The notes beneath the pieces were generated by a model. The model made no database searches and was not told the origin of the DNA. It worked only from the letters and a program-made list of their open reading frames with translations. The position numbers were made by a program, and so were the translations under genes. Shown here piece after piece: positions 1 through 8,716 of a stretch of DNA of 64,000 bases. The DNA comes from Ewingella sp049889095 (GTDB lineage Bacteria; Pseudomonadota; Gammaproteobacteria; Enterobacterales; Enterobacteriaceae). Every line of letters starts with the position of its first letter. The first letter of the stretch is position 1. The stretch lies in the NCBI GenBank assembly GCA_049889095.1, contig JBLJFK010000007.1. The stretch is one strand, 5' to 3'.

Positions 1-744
1 ATAGCCTTGGGTTCGGGCGTTTTGTTACTTGCACAGAGTGGATTGTTAAATTATCGGCGAGTCACAACATTGGCAAGCACCGCAATGCAGTTAGCGGAGA
101 ATCATCCTCATGTGCATGTAATATCAGGTGTTTCTTTTCAGGTAGATGGCAATCTCATCACCACTAATGAAAGCGTAAACCTGAACGAAATAGCTACATT
201 ACTTGTGGGGGATAGCTCAGTGGTGCAATCTAACAATTGGGCTTTTTCCTTACATACTTCGCCTGAAATTGCTGCGCCATCTGTTGTAGTAAACTTTTTA
301 AAACATAATAGTATTGCTCACAGAATTGTTACCTGGTGGCTGGGGCATATTGATGAAGTATTGAGCATGGAGCGTTCAGCGCAATTTTTATCGATGAGTG
401 AGCGCAATTTTCGGCGTCATTTTACTCTTGAAGTTGGCTATCCTCCTTATCTCATTTTACTTTTAATTCGCCTTGAATTATCCCGTCAGTCTCTGATTGA
501 AAGTGACTTGCCGGTAGATAAAATAGCCAGGCGATGTGGAATGCATGATGGTCAGCAATTAGCCAGAATTTTTAAAAAGTATATTACTGTCTCACCACAA
601 AAATATCGGGTTAAAGCCAGAGAAGGAAGCTGTCAGAGCGTGAAGCATAGTTTATATTTTGAGTTCTTTGATGGTATAAATAGACCTTTATGGTTTGCTG
701 AATTATGTTTACTCGCTTCTTCTTGTCCGGATCACGAAAAATGA
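1..744 (+). CDS. GlxA/AraC-type transcriptional regulator, 5' end outside window
   Basis: The frame is open from base 1, so the gene is cut by the window edge and its true start lies upstream. The visible N-terminal part (GSGVLLLAQSGLL, then RRVTT) resembles the second half of the DJ-1/PfpI-like domain of GlxA-family regulators, where the usual text is like GAFLLAEAGLLDGRRATTHW. The last roughly 110 residues form the double helix-turn-helix AraC DNA-binding domain (SMSERNFRRHF for the first HTH, PVDKIARRCGMHDGQQLARIFKKY for the second, followed by SPQKYR). Such proteins bind small molecules and switch on nearby operons. It lies 165 bases upstream of the pilus operon on the same strand and could control it, but no operator was recognised. 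Family call firm; target unknown. Confidence 0.85.
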   Translation: MALGSGVLLLAQSGLLNYRRVTTLASTAMQLAENHPHVHVISGVSFQVDGNLITTNESVNLNEIATLLVGDSSVVQSNNWAFSLHTSPEIAAPSVVVNFLKHNSIAHRIVTWWLGHIDEVLSMERSAQFLSMSERNFRRHFTLEVGYPPYLILLLIRLELSRQSLIESDLPVDKIARRCGMHDGQQLARIFKKYITVSPQKYRVKAREGSCQSVKHSLYFEFFDGINRPLWFAELCLLASSCPDHEK

Positions 745-909
745 AGTGATTATTTCCGCCTTTGTCCGATATTGCAGCTATCTAGTCCGTATTTGCGCTG
801 GTTTAAATCACCCATTAAGAGCGATATTTATTATTATCTCTCTGAGGAATGGAACCGCTAACAAGCCAACTCCATTCAAATAATTGGTTGTTTCATTCAA
901 GGAAATATC

Positions 910-1422
910 ATGTCCCGTATTAACACTTTCAAAATTGGTGCGCTTTCTATTGCTTGTTTTGGTTTTGCTGTTCCTGTAACAGCATTTGCCGCCGGTACAC
1001 AGAATTCCAATGTTGCAGTCACTGCCGCAGTTGAATCAGCCTGTACCATTTCCACTACCCCACTGACGTTTCCTGCCTTTACCGGTAGCACAGCAGTAGC
1101 CACTACAGCGACATTGTCGGTCACCTGTACCAATGCGGCACCTTATGTTTTAGCTCTCAGTGCGGGCACAGGCGCATCAGCCACTACTGCAAAACGTCTT
1201 TTGACCAGCGCCACGACAAAATCCACGCTGAACTATGGTCTGTATAGTGATTTGGCTCATACAACAGCCTGGGGCAATACTACCGGTACGGATACGGTAG
1301 CTGGCACCGGTGATGGCGCAGCCCAGAACGTGACTGTATATGGTCAGATTGCCGCCAACCAGCTCAATGCACAAGTCGCTACAGATTATACTGATACCGT
1401 TGCTGTGACAGTGACCTACTGA
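910..1422 (+). CDS. Csu-type pilus major subunit (spore coat U domain protein)
   Basis: The 170-residue secreted protein has a signal peptide ending near VTAFAA and a single spore-coat-U/SCPU domain. It has the two cysteines expected for the subunit disulfide (ESACTIS and VTCTNAAP), a YGLYSD motif, and a C-terminus ending in alternating hydrophobics (DTVAVTVTY) as expected for the strand that fits the chaperone and neighbouring subunit. In archaic chaperone-usher pili such a protein is the shaft subunit. The start ATG follows AGGAAATATC. It is the first gene of a four-gene operon (subunit, chaperone, usher, second SCPU protein). Low-complexity Ala/Thr-rich composition is typical of the family. 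The role in surface attachment or biofilm is inferred from Acinetobacter Csu pili. Confidence 0.9.
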   Translation: MSRINTFKIGALSIACFGFAVPVTAFAAGTQNSNVAVTAAVESACTISTTPLTFPAFTGSTAVATTATLSVTCTNAAPYVLALSAGTGASATTAKRLLTSATTKSTLNYGLYSDLAHTTAWGNTTGTDTVAGTGDGAAQNVTVYGQIAANQLNAQVATDYTDTVAVTVTY

Positions 1423-1437
1423 TAAAAGACCAGCCGA

Positions 1438-2163
1438 ATGCTCAATAAAAACATTCTTGCACGGGCGTTGATGCTGGTAGTCCTGGGAGCCATCGTGCCC
1501 CAGGCGCCTGCCCAGGAATTGAACATCGTTCCCATTCGTCAAAATCTATCGTCTGAGCATCGTTCCGCCAATTTTACCTTAACCAATTTTTCTGATACCC
1601 CGGCGTTAGTCCAAATACGTGCTTACAGCTGGGTGCAGAAGGGCAATGACGACAGTTTTCTACCCACCTCAAAACTTACCGTGAGCCCGCCTTTTGCGAC
1701 TATTGCCCCTGGAAAATCTCAGACTGTGCGTTTGCTATTAAGGACTCCAGTGAGCAACGGTGAAGAGTCTTATCGTATTATATTCGATCAGATACCTGAT
1801 CGGGTTGGCAGCAAAGTTCAGCTTACGCTGCGCTTTACCGTGCCGGTGTTTTCCTCTGGCAGTGCTCCTGCTGTCTCTAATGTGCAGTGGCGCGTTGAAC
1901 GGGAGGGAGAAAACCTGATATTGGTGGCCGCTAATCGAGGTCTGGGACACAGTATGTTGTCTAATCTTCGTGCGACTTCTTCAAACGGGGAGCCCCTCAA
2001 ACTGTCCGGTCCCGGTATGCCCTATATATTGGCGGGCAATGAGCGCCGTTGGGTGATCCAAGATCAGCGTCATTTATTGAATACCGGTTCAAGGATTCAT
2101 GTCATTAATCCAGGCCCTCAGAATAAGTCAGATCAGTGGGTGAATATCGGCCCGAATAATTGA
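1438..2163 (+). CDS. periplasmic fimbrial chaperone, CsuC-like
   Basis: This 241-residue protein has a signal peptide (cleavage near APAQE) and the two-domain immunoglobulin fold of PapD/FimC chaperones. Its first domain shows LTNFSDTPALVQIRAYSW followed by SPPFATIAPGKSQTVRLL, the hallmark G1-strand region preceding the conserved basic/hydrophobic edge. SYRIIFDQIP is the usual YR-motif segment. It would hold subunits in the periplasm and deliver them to the usher. It starts 15 bases after the major subunit stop, with only a weak ribosome site, suggesting translational coupling. The stop codon TGA at 2161-2163 lies inside or at the edge of the usher reading frame. Confidence 0.9.
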   Translation: MLNKNILARALMLVVLGAIVPQAPAQELNIVPIRQNLSSEHRSANFTLTNFSDTPALVQIRAYSWVQKGNDDSFLPTSKLTVSPPFATIAPGKSQTVRLLLRTPVSNGEESYRIIFDQIPDRVGSKVQLTLRFTVPVFSSGSAPAVSNVQWRVEREGENLILVAANRGLGHSMLSNLRATSSNGEPLKLSGPGMPYILAGNERRWVIQDQRHLLNTGSRIHVINPGPQNKSDQWVNIGPNN

Positions 2164-4498
2164 TATCACCACCGCATTTTTTTGGGTTAGCGGGATATTG
2201 GGCATGGCGCTGTTGTATCCAGCGATGGCCATAAGCACCGAGACGGACACGGGACAGAGTTTGCTGCTCAATATTGTGGTCAACGGGCAGGATCACAACA
2301 ACATTCAGGAAGTTATTCAACGGCAAGGTTCAATGCTGTTAACGCGCGAGCAACTTACCGCATCAGGATTGATCATTAATGGTGAACCTGGCGGTAAAAA
2401 AGAGGGATTAATTTCGCTCGATAATATACCGGGCTGGAGTTGGCGGTTCGACGCAAATGCACAAGCACTTTTTATAAAAGTGCCAGTCAGTAACCAAATT
2501 GCCCAGCAGTTAACCGCCAATTTTTCACAGGTCAACACTTTGCCACAACACAGCGATGCCGGTGCGGTATTGAATTACGACACGGAGTTCACTCGCTATG
2601 CCGGGCAGACTAGCAGCAGCCTGCTGGGGGACCTGCGTCTGTTCAATAATCGCGGCGTATTAAGTAATAACGTGCTCCAGACCAACAATACCTATCTGAA
2701 CCGTACGGTTCGGTTGAACAGCACCTATAAAGTTTCTGACGTAACGACGCTGCGCACCTGGAATACCGGTGATTATATCAATGACGGTTTAGCCTGGACC
2801 CGCCCAGTACGCATGATTGGCATGCAGATGACCACTAATTTCGGGTTACGCCCTGATTTGGTGACTTCTCCGCGTCCTGGGATCAGTGGTGAAGTAGCCG
2901 TGCCATCATCAGTCGATATTTATGTTAACGGGTTACACCAGATGACCACGCAGGCGCAACCCGGTCCTTTTGAAATCAATCAACTACCGGTAACCGATGG
3001 CGGCGGCGAAGTGTCGATGGTGGTTAAAGACGCTAACGGCCGGCAGACAAACCAGACGATGCAGTTTTATTCCAGTAATACCCTGCTGCAAAAAGGGCTG
3101 GATTCTTTTTCGCTAGAAGTCGGTTCGGTGCGCAGAAAGTATGCCAGTCGTTCCAATGACTATGCTGGTAGCGCTGCTTCCACAACCTACCGTCGAGGCG
3201 TTACCCCATGGCTAACCATGGAAAGTCATTTGGAGGCCAGTGATAAAGTGGCGATGGGCGGTCTTGGCGCCGATATGCTTGTAAGCGATCTGGGGGTGTT
3301 CTCCGCGTCACTGGCCGTGGGGGGTAGCGTACAGAAACAGGCGAGTCAGTACGGATTAAGCTTTTCCCGTAACGTGCATGTGTTTAGCTACGGTGTCAGT
3401 GTATTGAAAGCCGGGTCGAATTTTAATGATCTGGCCGCTGCTTATGGTGACGGTAAACCTGGGACTACCCTGCGCGCCAATCTAGGCTTCCCCATTGCGA
3501 GTAAAGGATCTTTCGGGCTGGTTTACGCCAAACGGCTGGTCAATTATTACAATGATTATAATTATGAATCAACGCGAATAGAGACCTCAACCCTATCGGC
3601 CACCTACTCAAGCCCTTTGCCATTTTTGGGCGCGTTCGGTTACGTAACGGTGTTACATGATTTTGATTACCAAAATAATACCGGCTTGTTTGTGGGGATT
3701 TCCTTGCCGATGGGGCAGAAGACAATGGTGAGTGCGAGCACCAGCCTAAGCGGAGGGGAAAGTTATCAAACCTTGCAGCTGCGACGATCTGCAGTTCAGC
3801 GTGGCGATATTGGTTGGAGCCTGACGAAACAAAACGGCTTGATATCCACGCAGACTGCCGGGGCTGAATATAAATCTGACTGGGGATTGCTGGGGATGCA
3901 GGCCGAGCAGAGTCAGGCGGGTATGGCGGAGCGCGGTACAGTTCGGGGCGCCCTTGCTATGATGGATGGCCATATTTTCGCCGCGAATACTATACAAGAC
4001 AGTTTTGCCGTGGTGGATACCGATGGCTTGTCGGGGATCGAGGTTTTACAGGAAAACCGTCCTGTGGGAAGAACCAACAAAGACGGCTTGCTCTTTATCG
4101 AAGATCTTCGCGCTTATGAGCATAACAGTCTGTCCATTAACCCCAATGATGTGCCGATGGATGTGTCACTAGAGAGTGACACACTTGATATAACGCCAAA
4201 AGAACGCTCTGGTGTTTTGGCAAAATTCCCCATTCATCAATCCAATGGCGCCACCTTACGCTTGGTTGATGCGCATCATGCACCGATACCTATTGGCAGC
4301 CTAGCCACGCTAGCCAATAGCGGAGTGCAGGCGATGGTGGGTTATGACGGCATAACGTACTTTGAGGGGCTGGCGGAGCACAACTCGCTTAACGTGCTGG
4401 TCAAAGGCCAGCCGGACTGCTCGTTAACATTCGATTATCGGCCTAAGGTCGGCACCATACCGGAAATCGGACCTTTGATTTGTCATACTGGAGCCTGA
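2159..4498 (+). CDS. outer-membrane fimbrial usher, CsuD-like
   Basis: The protein is an outer-membrane usher of about 780 residues. It has the N-terminal periplasmic domain (LLLNIVVNGQDHNN...), the long beta-barrel with the plug-domain motif PSSVDIYVNG, and a C-terminal region with DTDGLSGIEVLQENRPVGRT. It secretes and assembles pilus subunits delivered by the chaperone. The start is uncertain. No ATG gives a full signal peptide: the first ATG in frame (2204) and the TTG at 2198 leave only a short hydrophobic stub, yet the frame upstream encodes a good continuation (TTAFFWVSGILGMALLYPAMA region). This runs back to an ATT at 2159 that overlaps the chaperone stop (ATTGA). I give the extended boundary, which implies a non-canonical ATT start; if initiation is at TTG 2198 the protein has 766 residues. 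Confidence 0.85.
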   Translation: MDITTAFFWVSGILGMALLYPAMAISTETDTGQSLLLNIVVNGQDHNNIQEVIQRQGSMLLTREQLTASGLIINGEPGGKKEGLISLDNIPGWSWRFDANAQALFIKVPVSNQIAQQLTANFSQVNTLPQHSDAGAVLNYDTEFTRYAGQTSSSLLGDLRLFNNRGVLSNNVLQTNNTYLNRTVRLNSTYKVSDVTTLRTWNTGDYINDGLAWTRPVRMIGMQMTTNFGLRPDLVTSPRPGISGEVAVPSSVDIYVNGLHQMTTQAQPGPFEINQLPVTDGGGEVSMVVKDANGRQTNQTMQFYSSNTLLQKGLDSFSLEVGSVRRKYASRSNDYAGSAASTTYRRGVTPWLTMESHLEASDKVAMGGLGADMLVSDLGVFSASLAVGGSVQKQASQYGLSFSRNVHVFSYGVSVLKAGSNFNDLAAAYGDGKPGTTLRANLGFPIASKGSFGLVYAKRLVNYYNDYNYESTRIETSTLSATYSSPLPFLGAFGYVTVLHDFDYQNNTGLFVGISLPMGQKTMVSASTSLSGGESYQTLQLRRSAVQRGDIGWSLTKQNGLISTQTAGAEYKSDWGLLGMQAEQSQAGMAERGTVRGALAMMDGHIFAANTIQDSFAVVDTDGLSGIEVLQENRPVGRTNKDGLLFIEDLRAYEHNSLSINPNDVPMDVSLESDTLDITPKERSGVLAKFPIHQSNGATLRLVDAHHAPIPIGSLATLANSGVQAMVGYDGITYFEGLAEHNSLNVLVKGQPDCSLTFDYRPKVGTIPEIGPLICHTGA

Positions 4499-4500
4499 TT

Positions 4501-4956
4501 ATGCTATTACGTGCCATGGTCGGCTTTATGCTTTCGTTGCTCTGTGCACCGGCATTAGCCTATAACTGCGATATTTCTGCAACGCCGCTCAATTTCGGGT
4601 CATTGGAGGGTATTGCCGGGCGAGTGCGGCTAAGCACCGCCACACTGACCGTAGTTTGCCGTACTGGTAATGCACCTGCCAATGTAAATTACCAGATTCT
4701 GATAGACAATCCGGCAGGTAATGCTGAGCATCAAATGACTGCGGGAAATCATAACGCCGGCTATCAGCTCTATACTTCGGAAAGTTATCAGGAGATTTGG
4801 AGCAATACAGGCAGCGGCATTGTTAGCGACAGCTACAGTCTGGCTGCCAATAGTTCTGTTTCACGCACTTATACCATTTATGCAAAAATGAAAATCGATC
4901 GTGAAGACCTGCCTGGTACGTATATAGCTAATTTCACGGCGCAACTCTTGTATTGA
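4501..4956 (+). CDS. second spore coat U domain protein, probable pilus tip/minor subunit
   Basis: This 151-residue secreted SCPU-domain protein starts at ATG 4501, two bases after the usher stop, with GGAG at 4490-4493 inside the usher end as ribosome site. It has a signal peptide (MLLRAMVGFMLSLLCAPALA) and then YNCDIS, starting the SCPU fold with cysteines at NCDIS and VVCRTG. YQLYTS and YTIYAKM segments and a C-terminal TYIANFTAQLLY strand follow. In Csu operons the last SCPU gene encodes the tip adhesin CsuE, which has two domains. This one has only one, so it may be a short tip or terminating subunit. Last gene of the operon; convergent with amyA. Confidence 0.8.
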   Translation: MLLRAMVGFMLSLLCAPALAYNCDISATPLNFGSLEGIAGRVRLSTATLTVVCRTGNAPANVNYQILIDNPAGNAEHQMTAGNHNAGYQLYTSESYQEIWSNTGSGIVSDSYSLAANSSVSRTYTIYAKMKIDREDLPGTYIANFTAQLLY

Positions 4957-5055
4957 ACGTGCCAGGCCAGCCTGAAAAAATAGAATTCACCGCCCTATTT
5001 CCCCAGACTTGCCCTGCACTAAAGGCGACGTTGGGCTGATGGCAAGGAGGTTAGG

Positions 5056-6537
5056 TCATTCGCTTATCACCCAGACGCTGAGGCTGCCTGCGTTGCAGCG
5101 GAAAACTGCGGTGCCCTGATCGTCGGATTCGACTTGCTCCTGACGATTGCCGAGCAGATCTTGCCATTTTTTACCCGCGTACCCTTCGCCCAGCGTGACC
5201 GTTTTTTCACCCTCTTCGCTGTTGGACATCACCACCACACAGCCGGGATGGTCTTCTGTGCCGCTGCGGCTGAAAGCCAGACAGTTTGGATGATCGAAGT
5301 AATCAGTTTGTACACCCCAGGCATAAGTTTGCCGGGCTTTAATTAAGGTCTCAAGATGTGGAACAATCTCTAATTCCACTTCATGCATATTGCCGTCACT
5401 GCCCGTGTCTTCATAGGTTGCGCCAAACAGGCCGGGATAAAACACAATGGGTACGCCCTGCTCGCGCAGTAAAATCAATGCGTAAGCCAGCGGTTTAAAC
5501 CAGGGTTGGATCGGCGCTTCGAGAGACTGCAACGGTTGGGTATCATGGTTAGCCACCAGCGTGACAGCGTGCGCGGGATCGGCAGCGACCAGGGTATTAT
5601 CGAAGATTTTACTGAAATCGTAGTCTGCGCCATCGCGTGAGGCATGATGAAAATTGAGCTGTAACGGTGCGTCGAACAGCATGGTTTTCCCTTCGACCTG
5701 ATGAATATACTGTTGCAAGATTTCAACTTCATGTGACCAGTATTCCGCCACAATAAACATCGGCTGTTCAGCTTCGGCCTGAATGTGATCGATCCAGCCT
5801 TTGTAGAACCAGGCCGGTATATGTTTCACTGCGTCCAGCCGGAATCCGGTACAGCCGGTTTCAGCTATCATCCAGCGGGCCCAGTATTTGAGTTCCTCAT
5901 CCACCGCTTTATTTCGAAAATCAACGTTGGCGCCCATCAGGTAATCATAGTTACCGAATTCAGAGTCAACCTCGGTATTCCAGCCTTCTGCGGTGTAGTC
6001 GTTGACGATTTTAAACACGCCGTTTTCATCCGGATTTTCAATATGATCTACGCCGCTGAAACATTGATGATCCCAGATGAATTTTGAATATTTCCCCTGC
6101 CGTGCCGCAAAGGTAAAACGCGTCCAGGCATCAGCTTCAATCATCTCTTCGTCGATCTGATCGCGGTTATTGTCATTGACGCGGTTAACCTGAATACGCT
6201 CTTTCTCATCGGCCCCCATTTTATGGTTAAGGACCACGTCCATGATCACGCCGATTTGCCGCTCTTTCAGGCCATGGATCGCCGCCAATAGCTGCTCTTT
6301 ATCACCATATTTGGTGGCACGGGAGCCTTTCTGGTCGAACTCACCCAGATCGAATAAATCATAGGTGTCATAACCGACCGAAAACCCACCTGAAGCCCCT
6401 TTATAGGCCGGTGGTAACCAAACTGAGGTGATGCCAATCTCTGCCAGATAGTCGGCGCGCGCAGCGACTTCTGTCCACAGTTTTCCTCCATCCGGGTAGT
6501 ACCAATGAAAGAATTGCAACAGTGTGGGATTTTGCAT
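5056..6537 (-). CDS. amyA: cytoplasmic alpha-amylase
   Basis: The 493-residue GH13 alpha-amylase has no signal peptide and matches E. coli AmyA (495 aa) along its length, so it acts on maltodextrin/glycogen-type substrates in the cytosol. The catalytic residues are in place: nucleophile Asp235 in GFRLDAVKH, acid/base Glu265 in VAEYW, and transition-state Asp332 in NHDTQ. The DVVLNHKMGADEKE segment marks conserved region I and domain B. The start ATG is preceded by GGAG six bases away. It is divergent from amn with a 150-base shared promoter region. Confidence 0.96.
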   Translation of the reverse strand: MQNPTLLQFFHWYYPDGGKLWTEVAARADYLAEIGITSVWLPPAYKGASGGFSVGYDTYDLFDLGEFDQKGSRATKYGDKEQLLAAIHGLKERQIGVIMDVVLNHKMGADEKERIQVNRVNDNNRDQIDEEMIEADAWTRFTFAARQGKYSKFIWDHQCFSGVDHIENPDENGVFKIVNDYTAEGWNTEVDSEFGNYDYLMGANVDFRNKAVDEELKYWARWMIAETGCTGFRLDAVKHIPAWFYKGWIDHIQAEAEQPMFIVAEYWSHEVEILQQYIHQVEGKTMLFDAPLQLNFHHASRDGADYDFSKIFDNTLVAADPAHAVTLVANHDTQPLQSLEAPIQPWFKPLAYALILLREQGVPIVFYPGLFGATYEDTGSDGNMHEVELEIVPHLETLIKARQTYAWGVQTDYFDHPNCLAFSRSGTEDHPGCVVVMSNSEEGEKTVTLGEGYAGKKWQDLLGNRQEQVESDDQGTAVFRCNAGSLSVWVISE

Positions 6538-6691
6538 GCCTTACTCCATTTATCATGACAGGGAAATGAAGTATGGAGCAGGATAGATAAAAGGGTTAGT
6601 CGATTGTTCAGCAACGATTGTTCCGATTCGGATCCTGTGTTAATCAGTGACATACTTTGTGTTATGTAGCATAAATCTGGAAGGAAACACT

Positions 6692-8152
6692 TTGAACATA
6701 AGCAACTCTGATACTCAATTGACCGCCGCCGAAGCGGTGGATCGACTGGAAGTGTTTTACAGCGCCGCGGTTGTTGCCCTGCGTAAGGCGATTGGTGAGT
6801 TTATTACGGATGGCTCCTTGCCAGACCTCAACCTGCGGTCGGCCGGTTTATTTACTTACCCTGAACTCAGCGTCAGTTGGGACGGTGCGGCGCAAAATCA
6901 GTTTAAATCGCGCGCCTATGGTCGTTTTCCACGGGCGGGAAAATACACCACTACCATTACGCGCCCGGAGCTGTTTCGGGACTATCTGGCCGATCAGTTG
7001 GCGCTGCTGGAAAGTGAATATGGCGCCAGCTTTGTGGTCAAACCTTCGCCGCTTGAGATCCCCTTCCCGTTTGTGATTGACGGTTCTGATTTGAATCTCA
7101 ACCGCACCATGAGTGCCGCGTTGGCGCACCATTTTCCGACCACCGAGCTTTCTCAAATCGGCGATCAGATCACTGATGGTTTGTCCCCTTCTTCCTCCGT
7201 TTTTCCGCTGTCGCATTTTGACGCCCTGCGTACGGACTTCTCATTAGCTCGCCTGAAGCACTACACCGGCACACCGGCGGAACACGTCCAGCCTTACGTA
7301 CTGTTTACCAACTACACCCGCTATGTGGATGAATTCGTCAGTTGGGCCTGTCAGCAAATTGTCGACCCTGCCAGCCCTTATGTCGCGCTCTCCTGTGCCG
7401 GTGGCGCTTACGTCACACCGGAGACCATCAATCTGGAAGAGACCGTGTCAGATCTGGCGTGGAAGAAGCATCAAATGCCCGCTTACCATTTGATCGCCCG
7501 CGATGGCAAAGGCATTACGCTGGTTAATATTGGCGTCGGGCCGTCCAATGCCAAAACCATTTGCGACCATTTGGCCGTATTGCGTCCACATGCGTGGCTG
7601 ATGATTGGCCACTGCGGTGGCCTGCGTGAAAGCCAGCAGATCGGAGACTACGTGCTGGCCCACGCCTACTTGCGCGATGATCACGTGTTGGACGCGGTAT
7701 TGCCACCCGATATCCCTATCCCGAGCATTGCCGAGGTACAGCGCGCGTTATACGACGCGACCAAAGCGATCAGTGGAATGCCGGGCGAGGAAGTCAAACA
7801 GCGCCTGCGCACTGGCACCGTGGTGACGACTGATGACCGTAACTGGGAACTCCGTTACTCGGCCTCGGCGATGCGTTTTAACCTCAGCCGGGCCGTGGCG
7901 GTAGATATGGAAAGTGCCACTATTGCGGCTCAGGGCTATCGCTTCCGTGTTCCTTACGGCACCTTACTGTGCGTGTCTGACAAGCCACTGCACGGCGAGA
8001 TCAAACTGCCCGGCCAGGCCAATCACTTCTATGAAGGGGCGATTTCAGAGCACCTGCAAATTGGCATTCATGCCATCGATCTGTTGCGTCAGGAGGGAGA
8101 CAAATTACACTCCCGCAAGCTGCGGACCTTCAACGAGCCACCGTTCCGCTAA
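6692..8152 (+). CDS. amn: AMP nucleosidase
   Basis: Amn hydrolyses AMP to adenine and ribose-5-phosphate, regulating adenylate pools. The 486-residue protein aligns with E. coli Amn (484 aa): an N-terminal AMN domain (GLFTYPELSVSWDG-type and SYTTTITRP-like segments) and a C-terminal nucleoside phosphorylase fold (VNIGVGPSNAKTICDH, GHCGGLRES, VVTTDDRNWELRYS, AVDMESATIAAQGYRF, SDKPLHGEIKLPGQ). I start at TTG 6692 because GGAAGGA (6679-6685) sits six bases upstream and residue 1 then matches the enteric N-terminus. A longer frame from 6647 lacks a ribosome site. A 9-bp GC-rich hairpin follows the gene. Confidence 0.95.
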   Translation: MNISNSDTQLTAAEAVDRLEVFYSAAVVALRKAIGEFITDGSLPDLNLRSAGLFTYPELSVSWDGAAQNQFKSRAYGRFPRAGKYTTTITRPELFRDYLADQLALLESEYGASFVVKPSPLEIPFPFVIDGSDLNLNRTMSAALAHHFPTTELSQIGDQITDGLSPSSSVFPLSHFDALRTDFSLARLKHYTGTPAEHVQPYVLFTNYTRYVDEFVSWACQQIVDPASPYVALSCAGGAYVTPETINLEETVSDLAWKKHQMPAYHLIARDGKGITLVNIGVGPSNAKTICDHLAVLRPHAWLMIGHCGGLRESQQIGDYVLAHAYLRDDHVLDAVLPPDIPIPSIAEVQRALYDATKAISGMPGEEVKQRLRTGTVVTTDDRNWELRYSASAMRFNLSRAVAVDMESATIAAQGYRFRVPYGTLLCVSDKPLHGEIKLPGQANHFYEGAISEHLQIGIHAIDLLRQEGDKLHSRKLRTFNEPPFR

Positions 8153-8179
8153 TGACTTTGGTTACGGTATCACCCGCAC

Positions 8180-8200
8180 GGGGAAGGATTTTCCTTCCCC
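8180..8200 (+). terminator. hairpin after amn, possible terminator
   Basis: The sequence forms a perfect 9-bp stem (GGGGAAGGA paired with TCCTTCCCC) with a TTT loop, 27 bases after the amn stop. There is no clean run of T after it, so an intrinsic terminator is likely but not certain. Confidence 0.55.
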
Positions 8201-8363
8201 GCTATCTGATCTACATTTCTACACAATTACTGTCGATAACTTAGCGTATTCCCCCTGATTTCCCGCGTAAAAAAACACGTATACCCGCGTATATTCAGCT
8301 GCAACGATGGGCGTTGCGCCCAAAGTCCAGAATGCTGTCACAAGCAGTTTATTGAGGTGCGTG

Positions 8364-8699
8364 ATGAAAAGGCTGTTGATGTTAATCCTGGCCGCAGTGA
8401 CGCTGATGTCGGTCACCCAGGCCTCGATGGCTTATGGCTATTATGGACATGGCTATTATCGGCATGGCTATAATCACGGCTGGTACGGTGGCCCTAATGT
8501 AGTGATTGGCGTACCCTGGGGGCCACCTCCTCCGATCTATTATGCTCCGCCACCGGTGGTCTACGTAACGCCACCGCAGCCACAGGTCTATGTAGAGAAA
8601 ACCCCAAACTACGCTTATTATTGCCAGGACCCGGCGGGTTATTACCCGCGTGTGCCGCGCTGCTCGCGTGGCTGGATGAAAGTAGTCGTAGGCCGTTGA
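8364..8699 (+). CDS. small secreted YYG/proline-rich protein
   Basis: This 111-residue protein starts at ATG 8364 with GAGG six bases upstream. It has a signal peptide (MKRLLMLILAAVTLMSVTQASMA) and then a tyrosine/glycine-rich stretch (YGYYGHGYYRHGYNHGWYGG). A proline-rich stretch (PPPPIYYAPPPVVYVTPP) and a C-terminal module with two cysteines (YYCQDPAGYYPRVPRCSRGWMKV) follow. This C-terminal module is widespread in proteobacterial periplasmic proteins encoded next to glycine-zipper proteins, as here. Function unknown; an envelope or surface role is inferred from the signal and the neighbour 17 bases downstream. Confidence 0.8.
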   Translation: MKRLLMLILAAVTLMSVTQASMAYGYYGHGYYRHGYNHGWYGGPNVVIGVPWGPPPPIYYAPPPVVYVTPPQPQVYVEKTPNYAYYCQDPAGYYPRVPRCSRGWMKVVVGR

Positions 8700-8716
8700 G
8701 CCTGAGTGAATAATCC

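Noticed and set aside
2192..2210. Usher starting at ATG 2204 with GGGAT as ribosome site
   Set aside because: The spacing is acceptable, but the protein would have a signal of only about nine residues and could not be exported.
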